A DNA stretch of 64,000 nt from Petrimonas sp. IBARAKI (GTDB lineage: Bacteria; Bacteroidota; Bacteroidia; Bacteroidales; Dysgonomonadaceae). The position numbers were made by a program, and so were the translations under genes. The notes beneath the pieces were generated by a model. The model saw only the letters and a list, made by a program, of their open reading frames with translations, did no database searches and had not been told where the DNA came from. The stretch is from positions 124,001 to 188,000 of the forward strand of contig AP018040.2 in assembly GCA_002356435.2 (NCBI GenBank), given 5' to 3'. Shown in pieces: positions 13,862 to 24,090 of this stretch; position 1 is the stretch's first letter; each line of letters begins with the position of its first letter.

Positions 13862-16510
13862 ATGAAAAAGACTTCTGTTTCCTACCTGTTTCTTTTGTGG
13901 ATCGCAGGATTTCTCTTTTTTTCCTGCAAAGAGGTGCAGCCTTATTTAAACACAAAACTCTCTTTCGAAGAAAGAGCGGACGACCTGCTCTCACGGTTGA
14001 CAATCGAAGAGAAGGCTGAGCTGATGAGATACGATTCACCGGCCATTGATCGGCTGGGCATACCTGCATATAATTGGTGGAACGAATGCTTGCACGGTGT
14101 CGGGCGCTCCGGTTTGGCTACGGTTTTTCCACAAGCTATCGGAATGGCGGCTATGTGGGACAGTCAGCAAATGTCAGAAATTGCAACAGCCATTTCTGAC
14201 GAAGCGCGCGCCAAGCATCACGATTATGTCTCAAAAGGGAAAAGAGGTATTTACCAGGGATTGACTTTCTGGACACCCAACATCAATATTTTCCGTGATC
14301 CGCGGTGGGGCAGGGGGATGGAAACCTATGGAGAGGATCCGTTCCTGACGGCAGAACTTGCCATCCCTTTCATAAAAGGATTACAGGGCGATGATTCAAA
14401 GTACCTGAAGTTAGTGGCAACCGTCAAACATTTTGCTGTTCACAGCGGTCCGGAATCCACCCGGCATTCGTTCGACGTATATCCTTCAGATTATGATCTG
14501 GCAGAAACTTATCTGCCTCATTTTAGGCGTGCTGTCCAGGAGGCGGGTGCCTATTCCGTCATGTGTGCCTATAACCGGTTACGGGGTGAGCCGTGCTGTG
14601 GCGATAAATACCTGGAAGATCTGTTGCGGAACAAATGGGGGTTCAACGGATATATTGTTTCCGATTGTGGGGCCATCAGTGATTTTTACAGGGAAAATGC
14701 CCACCACATAGTCAACACACCCGAAGAAGCATCGGCTAAAGCGGTAAAAGCCGGAACCGACCTTAATTGTGGCGATACATATGCCAAAGGTTTGATTGAA
14801 GCCGTGAAGCAAAATCTAATCACGGAAGCGGAGCTGGATGTTTCGGTAAAACGGCTTTTGCTTGCCAGATTCAAGCTCGGAATGTTTGACCCGGATAGCG
14901 AAGTGAAATATGCGCAAATCCCTATTGAGGTCGTGGACAGTGAGAATCATCGGGTGCTGGCATTACAAGCTGCACGAAAATCGATGGTTTTATTGAAGAA
15001 CGACAACAACCTCTTGCCTTTTAGCAAGGAAGTTAAAAAAGTAGCCGTTATTGGTCCAAATGCGGACGATAACGAGGTTCTGTTGGGCAACTACAACGGA
15101 TACCCTTCGAAAGGAATCACGCCGTTAAAAGGGATTATCGAAAAATTACCCCATGCTGAAGTTGCTTTTGCTCAGGGATGCACACTGGCGGAAAAGCTTC
15201 CCTACTTTACCGTTATTCCGGCTGATTATTTTTATACCGATAAAACGCTTCAAACGAAAGGACTTAATGTTGAATATTTCGATAACAACAAGCTGGAAGG
15301 TATCGCAAAGCACACGCGCGTTGATGACAATATCGATTTCGTGTGGTGGAATAAAGCACCCTTCGATGATTTAAACCCTGAAGAATTCTCGATCTGCTGG
15401 AGAGGAGTTCTTGTGCCACCTGTTACAGGTGAATATGCCATTGGAGGCGAAGCTTTCACCGGATACAAACTGTCGGTGGACGGTAAGGTGGTAACACAAG
15501 GCAGGGACCAGCATCACGCGAGAAAAAGGTATGAGTATGTGCAGTTTGAAGCCGGAAAACCGTATGAAATAGAGGTGGAATACGTTCAGGATAAAACAGA
15601 ATATGCTCATGTGAAGATACTTTGGGATGTGCCTAATCCTAATTTGAAACAAGAAGCCATTGATTTGGCCAGGAACTCCGATCTGGTGATTCTGTGTATG
15701 GGACTGAGCCCCTTATTGGAAGGCGAAGAGATGAAAGTCAATGTAGAAGGTTTTGCGGGTGGAGACCGTCTCGACATCAAACTACCCGCTGTTCAAACCG
15801 AGCTCATGAAAGAAATTCAGAAACTCGGGAAACCCACTGTTCTGGTCCTTCTCAATGGAAGCGCCTTAGCCTTTAACTGGGAAGCTGAAAATATTTCTGC
15901 CATTCTGGAGGCATGGTATCCCGGGCAGTCGGGCGGAACAGCCATTGCCGACGTTATTTTTGGCGATTACAATCCGGCAGGCCGCCTTCCGGTTACCTTT
16001 TATAAAGATGTGAACCAGATTCCTGCTTTTGATAATTATGACATGCAGGGTAAAACTTACCGGTATTTTGAAGGAAAACCTCTGTACGAGTTTGGTTATG
16101 GGTTAAGTTATACCACCTTTCAGTATAAACTGCGCACTGTTCCCGAAAGCGTGAAGAACGGAGAGGATATTTCGGTTTCTGTCGATGTGACCAATACCGG
16201 CAATATGGATGGAGATGAAGTTGTTCAACTTTACGTGTCTCTACCCGACAGTAAATTGCAAAAACCGATTCGTGCTTTGCAGGGATTTAAACGGGTACAT
16301 TTGAAAAAAGGCGAAACACAAACCGTGAAGTTTACGTTGAAACCGCATCAGATTGCTGCAAGGAACAAAGCGAACATACCGGTTGTTGAGACCGGAAAAG
16401 TGCAGGTGTCGATCGGAGGTAAGCAACCCGATGCCGGTTCGCTGGCTACCGGAAACGTAGTAGAGGTTTTTATTGAGACAGAGGGGGATAATTATTTTAT
16501 TAACGAATAA
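13862..16510 (+). CDS. GH3 beta-xylosidase lipoprotein with inserted PA14 domain
   Basis: 882 residues. The signal peptide ends in FLFFSC (lipidated Cys22). The N-terminal (beta/alpha)8 domain carries NWWNECLHGVGR, VKHFAVHSGPE and GYIVSDCGAISD, whose Asp268 is the expected nucleophile. The second GH3 domain (VAVIGPNADDNEVLLGNYNG) is interrupted at about 440-590 by a PA14-like carbohydrate-binding insert (NIDFVWWNKAP, then EFSICWRGVLVPPVTGEYAI). A fibronectin-III-like C-terminal domain follows. The NWWNE/SDCGAI pattern is that of xylan 1,4-beta-xylosidases. It would release xylose from xylo-oligosaccharides in the periplasm for the XylE-XylA-XylB route encoded next to it. No endoxylanase or SusCD is nearby. 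Confidence 0.9.
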   Translation: MKKTSVSYLFLLWIAGFLFFSCKEVQPYLNTKLSFEERADDLLSRLTIEEKAELMRYDSPAIDRLGIPAYNWWNECLHGVGRSGLATVFPQAIGMAAMWDSQQMSEIATAISDEARAKHHDYVSKGKRGIYQGLTFWTPNINIFRDPRWGRGMETYGEDPFLTAELAIPFIKGLQGDDSKYLKLVATVKHFAVHSGPESTRHSFDVYPSDYDLAETYLPHFRRAVQEAGAYSVMCAYNRLRGEPCCGDKYLEDLLRNKWGFNGYIVSDCGAISDFYRENAHHIVNTPEEASAKAVKAGTDLNCGDTYAKGLIEAVKQNLITEAELDVSVKRLLLARFKLGMFDPDSEVKYAQIPIEVVDSENHRVLALQAARKSMVLLKNDNNLLPFSKEVKKVAVIGPNADDNEVLLGNYNGYPSKGITPLKGIIEKLPHAEVAFAQGCTLAEKLPYFTVIPADYFYTDKTLQTKGLNVEYFDNNKLEGIAKHTRVDDNIDFVWWNKAPFDDLNPEEFSICWRGVLVPPVTGEYAIGGEAFTGYKLSVDGKVVTQGRDQHHARKRYEYVQFEAGKPYEIEVEYVQDKTEYAHVKILWDVPNPNLKQEAIDLARNSDLVILCMGLSPLLEGEEMKVNVEGFAGGDRLDIKLPAVQTELMKEIQKLGKPTVLVLLNGSALAFNWEAENISAILEAWYPGQSGGTAIADVIFGDYNPAGRLPVTFYKDVNQIPAFDNYDMQGKTYRYFEGKPLYEFGYGLSYTTFQYKLRTVPESVKNGEDISVSVDVTNTGNMDGDEVVQLYVSLPDSKLQKPIRALQGFKRVHLKKGETQTVKFTLKPHQIAARNKANIPVVETGKVQVSIGGKQPDAGSLATGNVVEVFIETEGDNYFINE

Positions 16511-16522
16511 AAAGAGAACATC

Positions 16523-18001
16523 ATGTATTTGTTGGGATACGATATAGGCAGTTCATCGGTAAAAGCTTGCCTGGTGAATGCAGAAACGGGGCAGGTGGTA
16601 GCATCCGATTTTTTCCCGAAGACCGAGATGCCGATCTATGCTGCACAACCGGGTTGGGCGGAACAAGACCCCGACATGTGGTGGGAAAACCTGAAGCTGG
16701 CAAACCAATCGGTAATTAAAAAGTCGGGTATAGATGTTGCCGAAATCAAAGGCATCGGGATCTCGTGGCAGATGCACGGATTGGTCGCCATCGATAAGAA
16801 CGGAAAAGTGCTTCGCCCGTCCATCATTTGGTGCGACAGTCGCGCTGTACCCTACGGTGAAAAAGCATTCGAGGCGATAGGGGCAGAGAATGCCCTGGCT
16901 GCACTGTTGAACTCGCCGGGTAACTTCACCGCATCAAAACTGGCTTGGGTAAAAGAAAATGAACCCTACCTTTATGGACAAATCGATAAGATCATGCTCC
17001 CCGGTGATTATATTGCCATGAAGCTGACGGGTGGTGTTTGCACTACGATTGAAGGATTATCGGAAGGTGTTTTCTGGGATTTTCAGAGAAATACTGTCTC
17101 GACAGAGGTAATGAGTTATTTTGGCTTTAGTAACGATATCATCCCTCCGATCGTCCCGACGTTTGGTTTTCAGGGAACGGTTTGTGCGAAAGCCGCCATA
17201 GAACTTGGCTTGAAAGAAGGTACACCGCTGGGATACCGGGCAGGCGACCAACCCAACAATGCTGTTTCGCTCAACGTTTTCAACCCAGGAGAAATAGCCT
17301 CTACCGCAGGAACGTCGGGAGTGGTTTACGGGGTGCTGGGCGAAGTGAATTACGACCCGCTTTCGCGTGTTAACACCTTTGCACACGTGAACCACACATC
17401 CGGGAAGCCGAGGCTGGGTGTCTTATTGTGTATCAACGGAACCGGTATTCTGAATTCGTGGATAAAAAGGAACATGATACAGCCGGGATTGGATTACAAC
17501 AATATGAACGAACTCGCCCAAAAATCTCCTGTCGGCTCAAAGGGAGTCTCGGTGATCCCCTTCGGCAACGGAGCAGAGCGGGTGCTGGAAAACAAGAATC
17601 CGGGATGTTCTTTTCACGGCATCAACTTCAATATCCATACCCTTTCTGATATTGTTCGTGCTTCGCAGGAGGGCATTGTCTTCTCCTTCAGGTACGGAAT
17701 GGAAATCATGGAAGAGATGGGGATGGAAATCAATGTTATCAGGGCCGGAAATGCCAATATGTTCTTAAGTCCTGTATTCCGGGAAACACTGGCTGGTGTT
17801 ACCGGGGCAACCATTGAACTGTTCGATACCGACGGAGCGGCGGGCGCAGCAAAAGCTGCCGGCATGGGTGTAGGAATTTATTCTTCCAACGAAGAGGCAT
17901 TTGCTTCGCTGAAGAAGATCATGACCATCGGGTCCGATGAAAGGGACAAAGAGAGGTATGAGGAGGCTTACCAACGTTGGAAGACATACATAACTCAATA
18001 G
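16523..18001 (+). CDS. xylB: Xylulokinase
   Basis: 492-residue FGGY-family sugar kinase. YLLGYDIGSSSVKACLV is the phosphate-1 site, ISWQMHGLVAID the xylulokinase-type sugar-binding segment, PSIIWCDSRA the W-D substrate motif, and ASTAGTSGVVYG the phosphate-2 loop. The C-terminal FGGY-equivalent ATP-binding block includes NVIRAGNANM. It phosphorylates D-xylulose to xylulose-5-phosphate. Located 12 bases after the xylosidase and 23 before xylA. Substrate is inferred mainly from the neighbours. Confidence 0.92.
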   Translation: MYLLGYDIGSSSVKACLVNAETGQVVASDFFPKTEMPIYAAQPGWAEQDPDMWWENLKLANQSVIKKSGIDVAEIKGIGISWQMHGLVAIDKNGKVLRPSIIWCDSRAVPYGEKAFEAIGAENALAALLNSPGNFTASKLAWVKENEPYLYGQIDKIMLPGDYIAMKLTGGVCTTIEGLSEGVFWDFQRNTVSTEVMSYFGFSNDIIPPIVPTFGFQGTVCAKAAIELGLKEGTPLGYRAGDQPNNAVSLNVFNPGEIASTAGTSGVVYGVLGEVNYDPLSRVNTFAHVNHTSGKPRLGVLLCINGTGILNSWIKRNMIQPGLDYNNMNELAQKSPVGSKGVSVIPFGNGAERVLENKNPGCSFHGINFNIHTLSDIVRASQEGIVFSFRYGMEIMEEMGMEINVIRAGNANMFLSPVFRETLAGVTGATIELFDTDGAAGAAKAAGMGVGIYSSNEEAFASLKKIMTIGSDERDKERYEEAYQRWKTYITQ

Positions 18002-18024
18002 CAAACAACACACAATAAATAATT

Positions 18025-19347
18025 ATGGAAACAAAAAAAGAATTTTTTCCCGGAATCGGCAAGATCCGGTTTGAAGGAAAAGAAAGCAGAAACCCGCTTG
18101 CATTTCGTTACTACGATGCTGAAAAAGTGGTTTACGGACGAAAGATGAAAGATTGGTTCAAATTCTCCATGGCTTACTGGCATACCCTTTGTGCGGAATC
18201 GAGCGACCCTTTTGGAGAAGAAACCAAAGATTTTGAATGGAACAATGGCAATGGTGCTTTGGAAAGAGCTCGGAAGAAGCTAGATGCCGGCTTTGAGTTT
18301 ATGCAGAAGATTGGAATCGAATATTTCTGTTTTCACGATATCGATCTGATCGACGAAGGAAAAACCATAAGGGAGTATGAAGCTAACCTCAGGTCCATCG
18401 TTGCATACGCTAAAAAAAGAATGGAAGAGACAGGCATCAAACTGCTCTGGGGCACAGCCAATGTTTTTAGTCACAAGCGTTACATGAACGGGGCAGCCAC
18501 CAACCCCAACTTCGACAGTGTTGCCTACGCTGCCACACAGATCAAAAACGCACTTGATGCCACCATCGAGCTTGGAGGGGAAAATTATGTTTTCTGGGGC
18601 GGGCGCGAAGGGTATATGAGCCTCCTGAACACCGATATGAAGCGAGAAAAGGAACACCTGGCCATGATGCTGGCCAAGGCACGCGATTATGCTCGCTCAA
18701 AAGGATTCAAAGGTACATTTCTCATTGAACCCAAGCCGATGGAGCCGACCAAACACCAGTACGATACGGATGCAGAAACCGTGATTGGATTTCTTCGCGC
18801 ACACAACCTCGACAAGGATTTCAAACTGAACATTGAGGTGAACCATGCCACATTGGCCGGACACACCTTTGAACACGACCTGCAATGTGCTGTCGACGCT
18901 GGTTTGTTGGGATCCATTGATGCCAACCGGGGTGATTACCAGAATGGCTGGGATACAGACCAGTTCCCCATCGATCTCTATGAGCTGACACAGGCCATGC
19001 TGGTTATCCTGAAAGGCGGCGGACTGCAGGGCGGTGGTACAAACTTCGACGCCAAAACCCGGAGAAATTCCACGGACTTGGAAGATATCTTTATTGCACA
19101 TATTGCCGGCATGGATGCTTTTGCACGTGCTCTGGAAGCTGCCGCCGGGATTCTGGAGGAATCGCCCTACATGCAGATGCTGACGGAGAGATATGCCTCT
19201 TTCGATAGCGGTAAAGGAAAAGAGTTTGAAGAAGGCAGCCTTTCGTTGGAAGATATGCGTGAATACGCCCTCTCGCTGGGTAAAGAGCCGGGTCAGATCA
19301 GTGGCAAGCAGGAACTTTATGAGGCGATTGTTAACATGTATATTTGA
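18025..19347 (+). CDS. xylA: Xylose isomerase
   Basis: 440 residues, the length of class II xylose isomerases with an N-terminal extension. Active-site motifs are [13 protein letters not shown] (catalytic His and adjacent Asp), [28 protein letters not shown] (metal-binding Glu and conserved Lys) and [12 protein letters not shown], then [18 protein letters not shown] for the second metal site. It interconverts D-xylose and D-xylulose in the cytosol using two divalent metals. Third structural gene of the xylose operon. A 165-base spacer with no gene follows before xylE. Confidence 0.97.
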   Translation: METKKEFFPGIGKIRFEGKESRNPLAFRYYDAEKVVYGRKMKDWFKFSMAYWHTLCAESSDPFGEETKDFEWNNGNGALERARKKLDAGFEFMQKIGIEYFCFHDIDLIDEGKTIREYEANLRSIVAYAKKRMEETGIKLLWGTANVFSHKRYMNGAATNPNFDSVAYAATQIKNALDATIELGGENYVFWGGREGYMSLLNTDMKREKEHLAMMLAKARDYARSKGFKGTFLIEPKPMEPTKHQYDTDAETVIGFLRAHNLDKDFKLNIEVNHATLAGHTFEHDLQCAVDAGLLGSIDANRGDYQNGWDTDQFPIDLYELTQAMLVILKGGGLQGGGTNFDAKTRRNSTDLEDIFIAHIAGMDAFARALEAAAGILEESPYMQMLTERYASFDSGKGKEFEEGSLSLEDMREYALSLGKEPGQISGKQELYEAIVNMYI

Positions 19348-19512
19348 CGGAACCAAGACGATAGAGCCAGAAATCAGAATCTTTGTTTCAACTCTCAATA
19401 CAACGGTCTGTGAACTTATCGGATACGACGTTGAACAATTTAACAAAAAAGCCTATCGGGTCTGGCAATATTTTGTCTGTCCTGGTTCTTATGTCTTATA
19501 ATCTAAGGAAAA
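19348..19512. other. xylA-xylE spacer with weak inverted ends
   Basis: 165 bases without a supported gene, larger than other gaps in this operon. GGAACCAAGAC near 19349-19359 and GTCCTGGTTCT near 19480-19490 are approximate reverse complements, so the spacer could be a small repeat element or form a long-range stem. A conceptual frame reads through it, but only as an out-of-frame extension from within xylA with no start of its own. No promoter consensus is obvious. Confidence 0.35.
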
Positions 19513-20898
19513 ATGAAATATAACAAAACATACATATTCGGCATCACCCTGGTAGCGACCCTGGGTGGCTTACTCTTCGGCTACGACACGGCTGTGATTT
19601 CCGGTGCGGAGAAATCGATAGAGGCTTATCTGATCAGGCCGTTGGGCTTAAATTCGTTAATCCATGGAGCCACCGTATCGAGTGCCTTGATCGGCTGTAT
19701 TATCGGGGGAGTTATTTCGGGAGTGTTTTCAAACCGGTTTGGCAGAAGAAAAACGCTGCTTATAGCTGCTGTTTTATTTTTTGTGTCGGCATTGGGATCT
19801 GGATTTCCCGAATTTATTTTTTTCTCCAAAGGGCACCCTTCCATCGGGTTGCTGTTGACATTCAATTTTTACCGTATAATCGGAGGTGTCGGAGTGGGAC
19901 TGGCATCTGCCGTTTCGCCCATGTATATCAGTGAGATAGCTCCTGCAGATATTCGGGGAAGGCTGGTTTCCTTTAACCAGTTCGCCATTATTTTTGGAAT
20001 GCTGGTGGTGTATTTTGTTAATTGGGGCATCGCCTTTGGACAGAGTATCGACTGGATCAACGATGTGGGATGGCGGTATATGTTCGCATCAGAAGCCATT
20101 CCTGCAGCCTTGTTTGGGATGCTGCTGTTTCTGGTTCCCGAAACGCCGAGATACCTGGTATTGTCGAATCGCGATGAAAAAGCACGGTCTGTTTTAAGCC
20201 GGATTAACGCCGATAAATTAAGGGCTGAAGCCATTTTCTCCGAAATTAAGCAGTCCATCGGACGCACAACAGAACGTTCCCGTATTTTTTCTTACGGGAA
20301 AATTGTCATTCTTATGGGTATTTTGTTGTCGGTGTTTCAGCAGTTTGTGGGAATCAATGTTGCGTTGTATTATGCTCCGCGTATTTTCGAGAGTATGGGG
20401 GCCGCGAAAGATGCCTCCATGCTACAAACCATCATCATGGGGTTTGTCAATGTCGTGTTTACGGTTGTGGCCATCCTGACAGTGGATAAGTGGGGAAGAA
20501 AACCGTTGTTGATTACCGGCTCCATTGGCATGGCTATCGGTATGTTTGCCATATCCTGGTTGTCATATAATGAGATTATCGGAATAAGCACGCTGGTATT
20601 TATCATTATCTACACGGCGTCGTTTATGATGTCGTGGGGACCGATCTGTTGGGTGCTCATCTCTGAAATTTTTCCAAACAAAATCCGGGGTCAGGCGGTC
20701 GCCGTGGCGGTTGGCGCACAATGGGCTGCCAATTACCTGATTTCGTCTACCTATCCGGCAATGATGGAATATAGCGGAGCTTTGACCTACGGTTTTTACG
20801 GGCTGATGGCTGTACTTTCGGCTCTTTTCGTTTGGAAAATGGTCCCCGAAACCAAAGGAAAATCACTGGAAGAGATGGAAAGCCTGTGGAAAGAGTGA
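19513..20898 (+). CDS. xylE: D-xylose:H+ symporter (sugar porter, MFS)
   Basis: 461 residues, 12 predicted membrane helices, major facilitator superfamily, sugar porter family. Signature motifs: GGLLFGYDTAVISGA in helix 1, FSNRFGRRKTLL between helices 2 and 3, VPETPRYLV after helix 6, QQFVGINVALYYAPRIFE in helix 7, DKWGRKPLL between helices 8 and 9, and VPETKGKSLEEME at the C-terminus. The QQxxGINxxxYYAP pattern matches XylE/GLUT proteins. It would import xylose driven by protons and complete the operon. Stop codon is 11 bases from the convergent M81 gene. Confidence 0.93.
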   Translation: MKYNKTYIFGITLVATLGGLLFGYDTAVISGAEKSIEAYLIRPLGLNSLIHGATVSSALIGCIIGGVISGVFSNRFGRRKTLLIAAVLFFVSALGSGFPEFIFFSKGHPSIGLLLTFNFYRIIGGVGVGLASAVSPMYISEIAPADIRGRLVSFNQFAIIFGMLVVYFVNWGIAFGQSIDWINDVGWRYMFASEAIPAALFGMLLFLVPETPRYLVLSNRDEKARSVLSRINADKLRAEAIFSEIKQSIGRTTERSRIFSYGKIVILMGILLSVFQQFVGINVALYYAPRIFESMGAAKDASMLQTIIMGFVNVVFTVVAILTVDKWGRKPLLITGSIGMAIGMFAISWLSYNEIIGISTLVFIIIYTASFMMSWGPICWVLISEIFPNKIRGQAVAVAVGAQWAANYLISSTYPAMMEYSGALTYGFYGLMAVLSALFVWKMVPETKGKSLEEMESLWKE

Positions 20899-20909
20899 GC
20901 TTGAATTAC

Positions 20910-22424
20910 TTATTGAGATTGCCAGGTCATATCCAAATCTAAAGGATATACGGGTCTGGTTACACGTTTAAAGGGTAATGTTCGCATATCCAGATTGCAG
21001 AACCCCGATGTTAATGCTATTAGATGTACAGGAGCGATATCCCTTAATTCAGGATAAAGATATCCCAACTTGACAACTACAATATTGAAGTCTAATGGGT
21101 TAATATCTAACTCTTCGAAATCTCTCAGCGTTACGAATGAGCGTCGGGAATTCATGATAACAACTTTAATACCGTTGACATCAAGTATGGCGGATTCATG
21201 ATTGGTACCTATTAATGAATCCGATGGTAAATAAATGACTTTCCCTTTTATGGCAAAAGGTTTACCAAAGACATTATCCACTTTTCCTCCGACAACTAAA
21301 TCTATTTCGTTGTTAATGCCTGTATTTTTACATTGCTTCAAGGCTTCCTCATCAACTATTCCGGCAAATAAAGTGTTCTTGACATTGTGCCTGATTAAAG
21401 CTTCTAGTACTTGTGGATTATCCCCTGGAGCTCCGGCGGTAGTATTGTCTCCTGAGTCGGAGATGAAAACTGTATTGTCATACTCTGAAGCTTTTACAAT
21501 CATCTCATCAATAGAACCTGAAGGGACATCGAGTATTAGACTTTCGCGTTTTTCCCATATTTGTTGAGCCAATAGAGCTGCTTCACGATTCGCTTTGTCG
21601 GCAAATTTTTTATCGGATGCAACTACAAAGACCCGCATGGCTGAGCGATTGAGATCGGCCCAGCAGTATCCTGCAAAAATTGAAACATCCATTAATCCTT
21701 CTTTCCCACTAACTTCGGGTATCTGTGAATAGATCGACTTCAACGGCTCAACCTCTGTAATACTCATTTCTCCAGGAACTAAAATAGGTATCTCAACACT
21801 GGCTATGTAAGGCTTGAGCCGTTTATTCATAGCCTCAGAAAGCATCCGTATGGCACGTACCTTTGTCTCGGTACCGTCTCTGTGAGGGGCGGTCCTATAA
21901 GCTGTCAGGAGATTAATATGCTTTAGGAAGTCCTTTGATAAATTTCCGTGTAAATCAAAACTGCCGGAAATCAATACATCATTTCCAACTATTTCCCTTA
22001 TTTCTCTGATCAACTCTGCTTGTGCATCTTCATAGCCTTCAACGTGAAGGGCTCCGTGCATATCCATATAAATTCCGTCTAATGAACCGGCTTTACGTAT
22101 TCGTTCCAATATTTCTGACTTGAACGAATCAAATATTCTTTTTTCAACAACTCCGCCTGGCCAGGCATAGGCATGTAGAGTTGGGATAAACTCCATACCT
22201 AAATCCTTTCCCGCTTCAGCCCATGGTTCATCTTTTAAAGCATCCTTATCCCGCAACACCTTAAAGTCTGACTCTTTGGTGGGTAAAGTGGAGAATGTGT
22301 TCGACTCGTGACGAATACCGAGTGTTAAAACTTTTTTAGTTGTGGGTCTTGAACGGTTAACACAGCTAACCAAAAAGAACATTCCACATATAAAAATTAA
22401 AATACGGGTTACTCCTTGTTTCAT
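20910..22424 (-). CDS. M81 (MlrC-like) family lipoprotein
   Basis: 504 residues with a signal peptide ending in FFLVSC (lipidated Cys21). The N-terminal domain reads LGIRHESNTFSTLPTKESDF, then IYMDMHGALHVEGYEDAQ, SGSFDLHGNLS and AYRTAPHRDGTET, which are the conserved His/Asp motifs of the M81/MlrC family named after a microcystin-degrading protein. The C-terminal MlrC-C domain includes FISDSGDNTTAGAPGDN. The biochemical role of most members is unknown; a zinc amidase or peptidase is suggested by the motifs. It is preceded by an M24-type gene in the same direction, 132 bases upstream. The DNA here is more AT-rich than the flanking operons. Confidence 0.85.
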   Translation of the reverse strand: MKQGVTRILIFICGMFFLVSCVNRSRPTTKKVLTLGIRHESNTFSTLPTKESDFKVLRDKDALKDEPWAEAGKDLGMEFIPTLHAYAWPGGVVEKRIFDSFKSEILERIRKAGSLDGIYMDMHGALHVEGYEDAQAELIREIREIVGNDVLISGSFDLHGNLSKDFLKHINLLTAYRTAPHRDGTETKVRAIRMLSEAMNKRLKPYIASVEIPILVPGEMSITEVEPLKSIYSQIPEVSGKEGLMDVSIFAGYCWADLNRSAMRVFVVASDKKFADKANREAALLAQQIWEKRESLILDVPSGSIDEMIVKASEYDNTVFISDSGDNTTAGAPGDNPQVLEALIRHNVKNTLFAGIVDEEALKQCKNTGINNEIDLVVGGKVDNVFGKPFAIKGKVIYLPSDSLIGTNHESAILDVNGIKVVIMNSRRSFVTLRDFEELDINPLDFNIVVVKLGYLYPELRDIAPVHLIALTSGFCNLDMRTLPFKRVTRPVYPLDLDMTWQSQ

Positions 22425-22556
22425 GCTTCAGTTTTTCTCTTTGATAAAATGCCTATTAATTCAACTAAATGATTCATGAGCGATCTTCTTGTTTAAAAGA
22501 TATTGTAATAACTGTTGTTATAAGGAACAGTTTTATATATTCCTATCTTTTATCAA

Positions 22557-23963
22557 TCAAGGTTTTAAACTTAATACTTTTTTGTGATTAAGAAAAAACG
22601 GGGGGACTAAAGAGGGTATATTGGAAAGAGGCAGAACTTCTTCGGGCAAATTTATACCCAGTACATCAATCATAAAGGAACGTCGTTTCATACACCTCTC
22701 ATACACTTCGGGATATTCTTCTTTTACCTTGTTTCGGAGATGATTGTCTGCAATTACAACCCCGTCCTCCATTCTTGAGGTTGAATATTTCTTTGACCGG
22801 GGTATAATATCAACCTGCATGTACATGCCTGAATGAATCTCTTCTTCAGAGTTAGGATAAATGGGAGAACTTAACCATTCTTCATAATGAATCAAATGAC
22901 CCGGGTTCAGAAAAACTCCAAAGTCTTCAAAAGGTAAATGTTCATCAATCAATTGGCGCAGAACACCCCCTTTTGTCCCAATTTTCAAATTTTCCAACCA
23001 TTTAGTGCAGGCATAGAAATAGGGCCCTGCAAAATTCGAAACATAGTCTTGTGCATCTTCCGGAAGATCATGCTCGCTTTCAGCAACCCATCCAGCCCTG
23101 CAAATATTACTTCCCCAATAGGAAATTCCTGTAGAAAAGGGCAATCCTTTTTCAATCAATGCTCCAACTGGACTGGATAACCCAATACTTTGATTTCCAC
23201 TACTTTTCATGCCGATATGACATCCTAACGGGTAGCCTGTGTACCGGTATTCCTTTGCCAAATCAAAATCGGTTATATCTGACTTAAAATTGGTTATTAA
23301 GGATTTCATTCCTTCTGATGCCATTACATTAACAAATTCAAAATGTGCAATTTCGAAAGATGAAAGGAAAGACTTTAATCCGTAGGAGGGGGCCATTAAC
23401 ATATCAGTTACATTGATTACGTTTTCGTAACTGCTCAAAGAACGGAGCATATCTACTATAAACGAAGGTATTTCAATAACGTGCTGATGATGTTCAAACT
23501 CCAGTCTTGAGTAATATTTCCAACCGATGCACCCGATTCTCGATTCTTTGTCTATTCCTTCTTCTGAAAGGATTTCAGCGAGTGAGCGACTTTCATCTCT
23601 GGGTTGATCCAGTAGAGAGAATGGCTGGTACCTTTCGTACCTTAAAGAACCGTTGTTGTATAATGGAGATACGCTTAAATGACTCACGCACTCATTACCA
23701 ACTAGAATCAATGGATCATTTTCTTTGGTTATTAACAACAATGCTTCTTCAAAACGAGGATCAAAATGAGTCAGGTACATTATATTGCCAAAATGTTCTC
23801 TATCACCATACACAACCAGGTGTGTAAGCGCTCTTTCCTCCATCACTTGCCGGCATTTTTCAATTCTTTCTGTTAACTCCGTTGCTGATGGATAAATAAT
23901 CGGGTCAGCTTCACCAAAACTGGGCCAATCGATTTCTTTTAAATATACCTTATTTTTTATCAT
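22557..23963 (-). CDS. M24 family (creatinase/aminopeptidase P-like) protein
   Basis: 468 residues. The N-terminal part (about 30-190: HLVVYGDREHFGNIMYLTHF) is a creatinase-type N-domain, and the C-terminal part has the pita-bread layout (SIGLSSPVGALIEKGLPF, LNPGHLIHYEEW, MYMQVDIIPRS). The canonical five metal ligands of methionine aminopeptidase are not all obvious; several Asp/Glu/His positions seem replaced, so it may be a non-peptidase M24 member like creatinase or an enzyme with altered metal use. No signal peptide. It is upstream of the M81 gene and might act on the same, unknown, amide-containing compound. It lies next to the 3' end of tRNA-Gly. Confidence 0.7.
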   Translation of the reverse strand: MIKNKVYLKEIDWPSFGEADPIIYPSATELTERIEKCRQVMEERALTHLVVYGDREHFGNIMYLTHFDPRFEEALLLITKENDPLILVGNECVSHLSVSPLYNNGSLRYERYQPFSLLDQPRDESRSLAEILSEEGIDKESRIGCIGWKYYSRLEFEHHQHVIEIPSFIVDMLRSLSSYENVINVTDMLMAPSYGLKSFLSSFEIAHFEFVNVMASEGMKSLITNFKSDITDFDLAKEYRYTGYPLGCHIGMKSSGNQSIGLSSPVGALIEKGLPFSTGISYWGSNICRAGWVAESEHDLPEDAQDYVSNFAGPYFYACTKWLENLKIGTKGGVLRQLIDEHLPFEDFGVFLNPGHLIHYEEWLSSPIYPNSEEEIHSGMYMQVDIIPRSKKYSTSRMEDGVVIADNHLRNKVKEEYPEVYERCMKRRSFMIDVLGINLPEEVLPLSNIPSLVPPFFLNHKKVLSLKP

Positions 23964-24046
23964 GGCAGCATTTTTTTATAAGTTGTTGATTTTAAGAGTA
24001 TTGGCTGAACTGTAACGATTTGCTCTTACACTGTTTTCCCCAAAGG

Positions 24047-24077
24047 AAAAGCACCTACCGGAGAATCCGATAGGTGC
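24047..24077 (-). terminator. Intrinsic terminator after tRNA-Gly
   Basis: GCACCTA (24051-24057) pairs with TAGGTGC (24071-24077), and CGG with CCG continues the stem inside. On the minus strand it is followed by TTTTCC. It lies 13 bases beyond the tRNA-Gly 3' end. Confidence 0.7.
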
Positions 24078-24090
24078 ATGATTTCCAGAG

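Noticed and set aside
19193-19501. Small gene in the xylA-xylE spacer
   Set aside because: The frame lies mostly inside xylA out of frame, has no start of its own in the spacer and no recognisable protein family.
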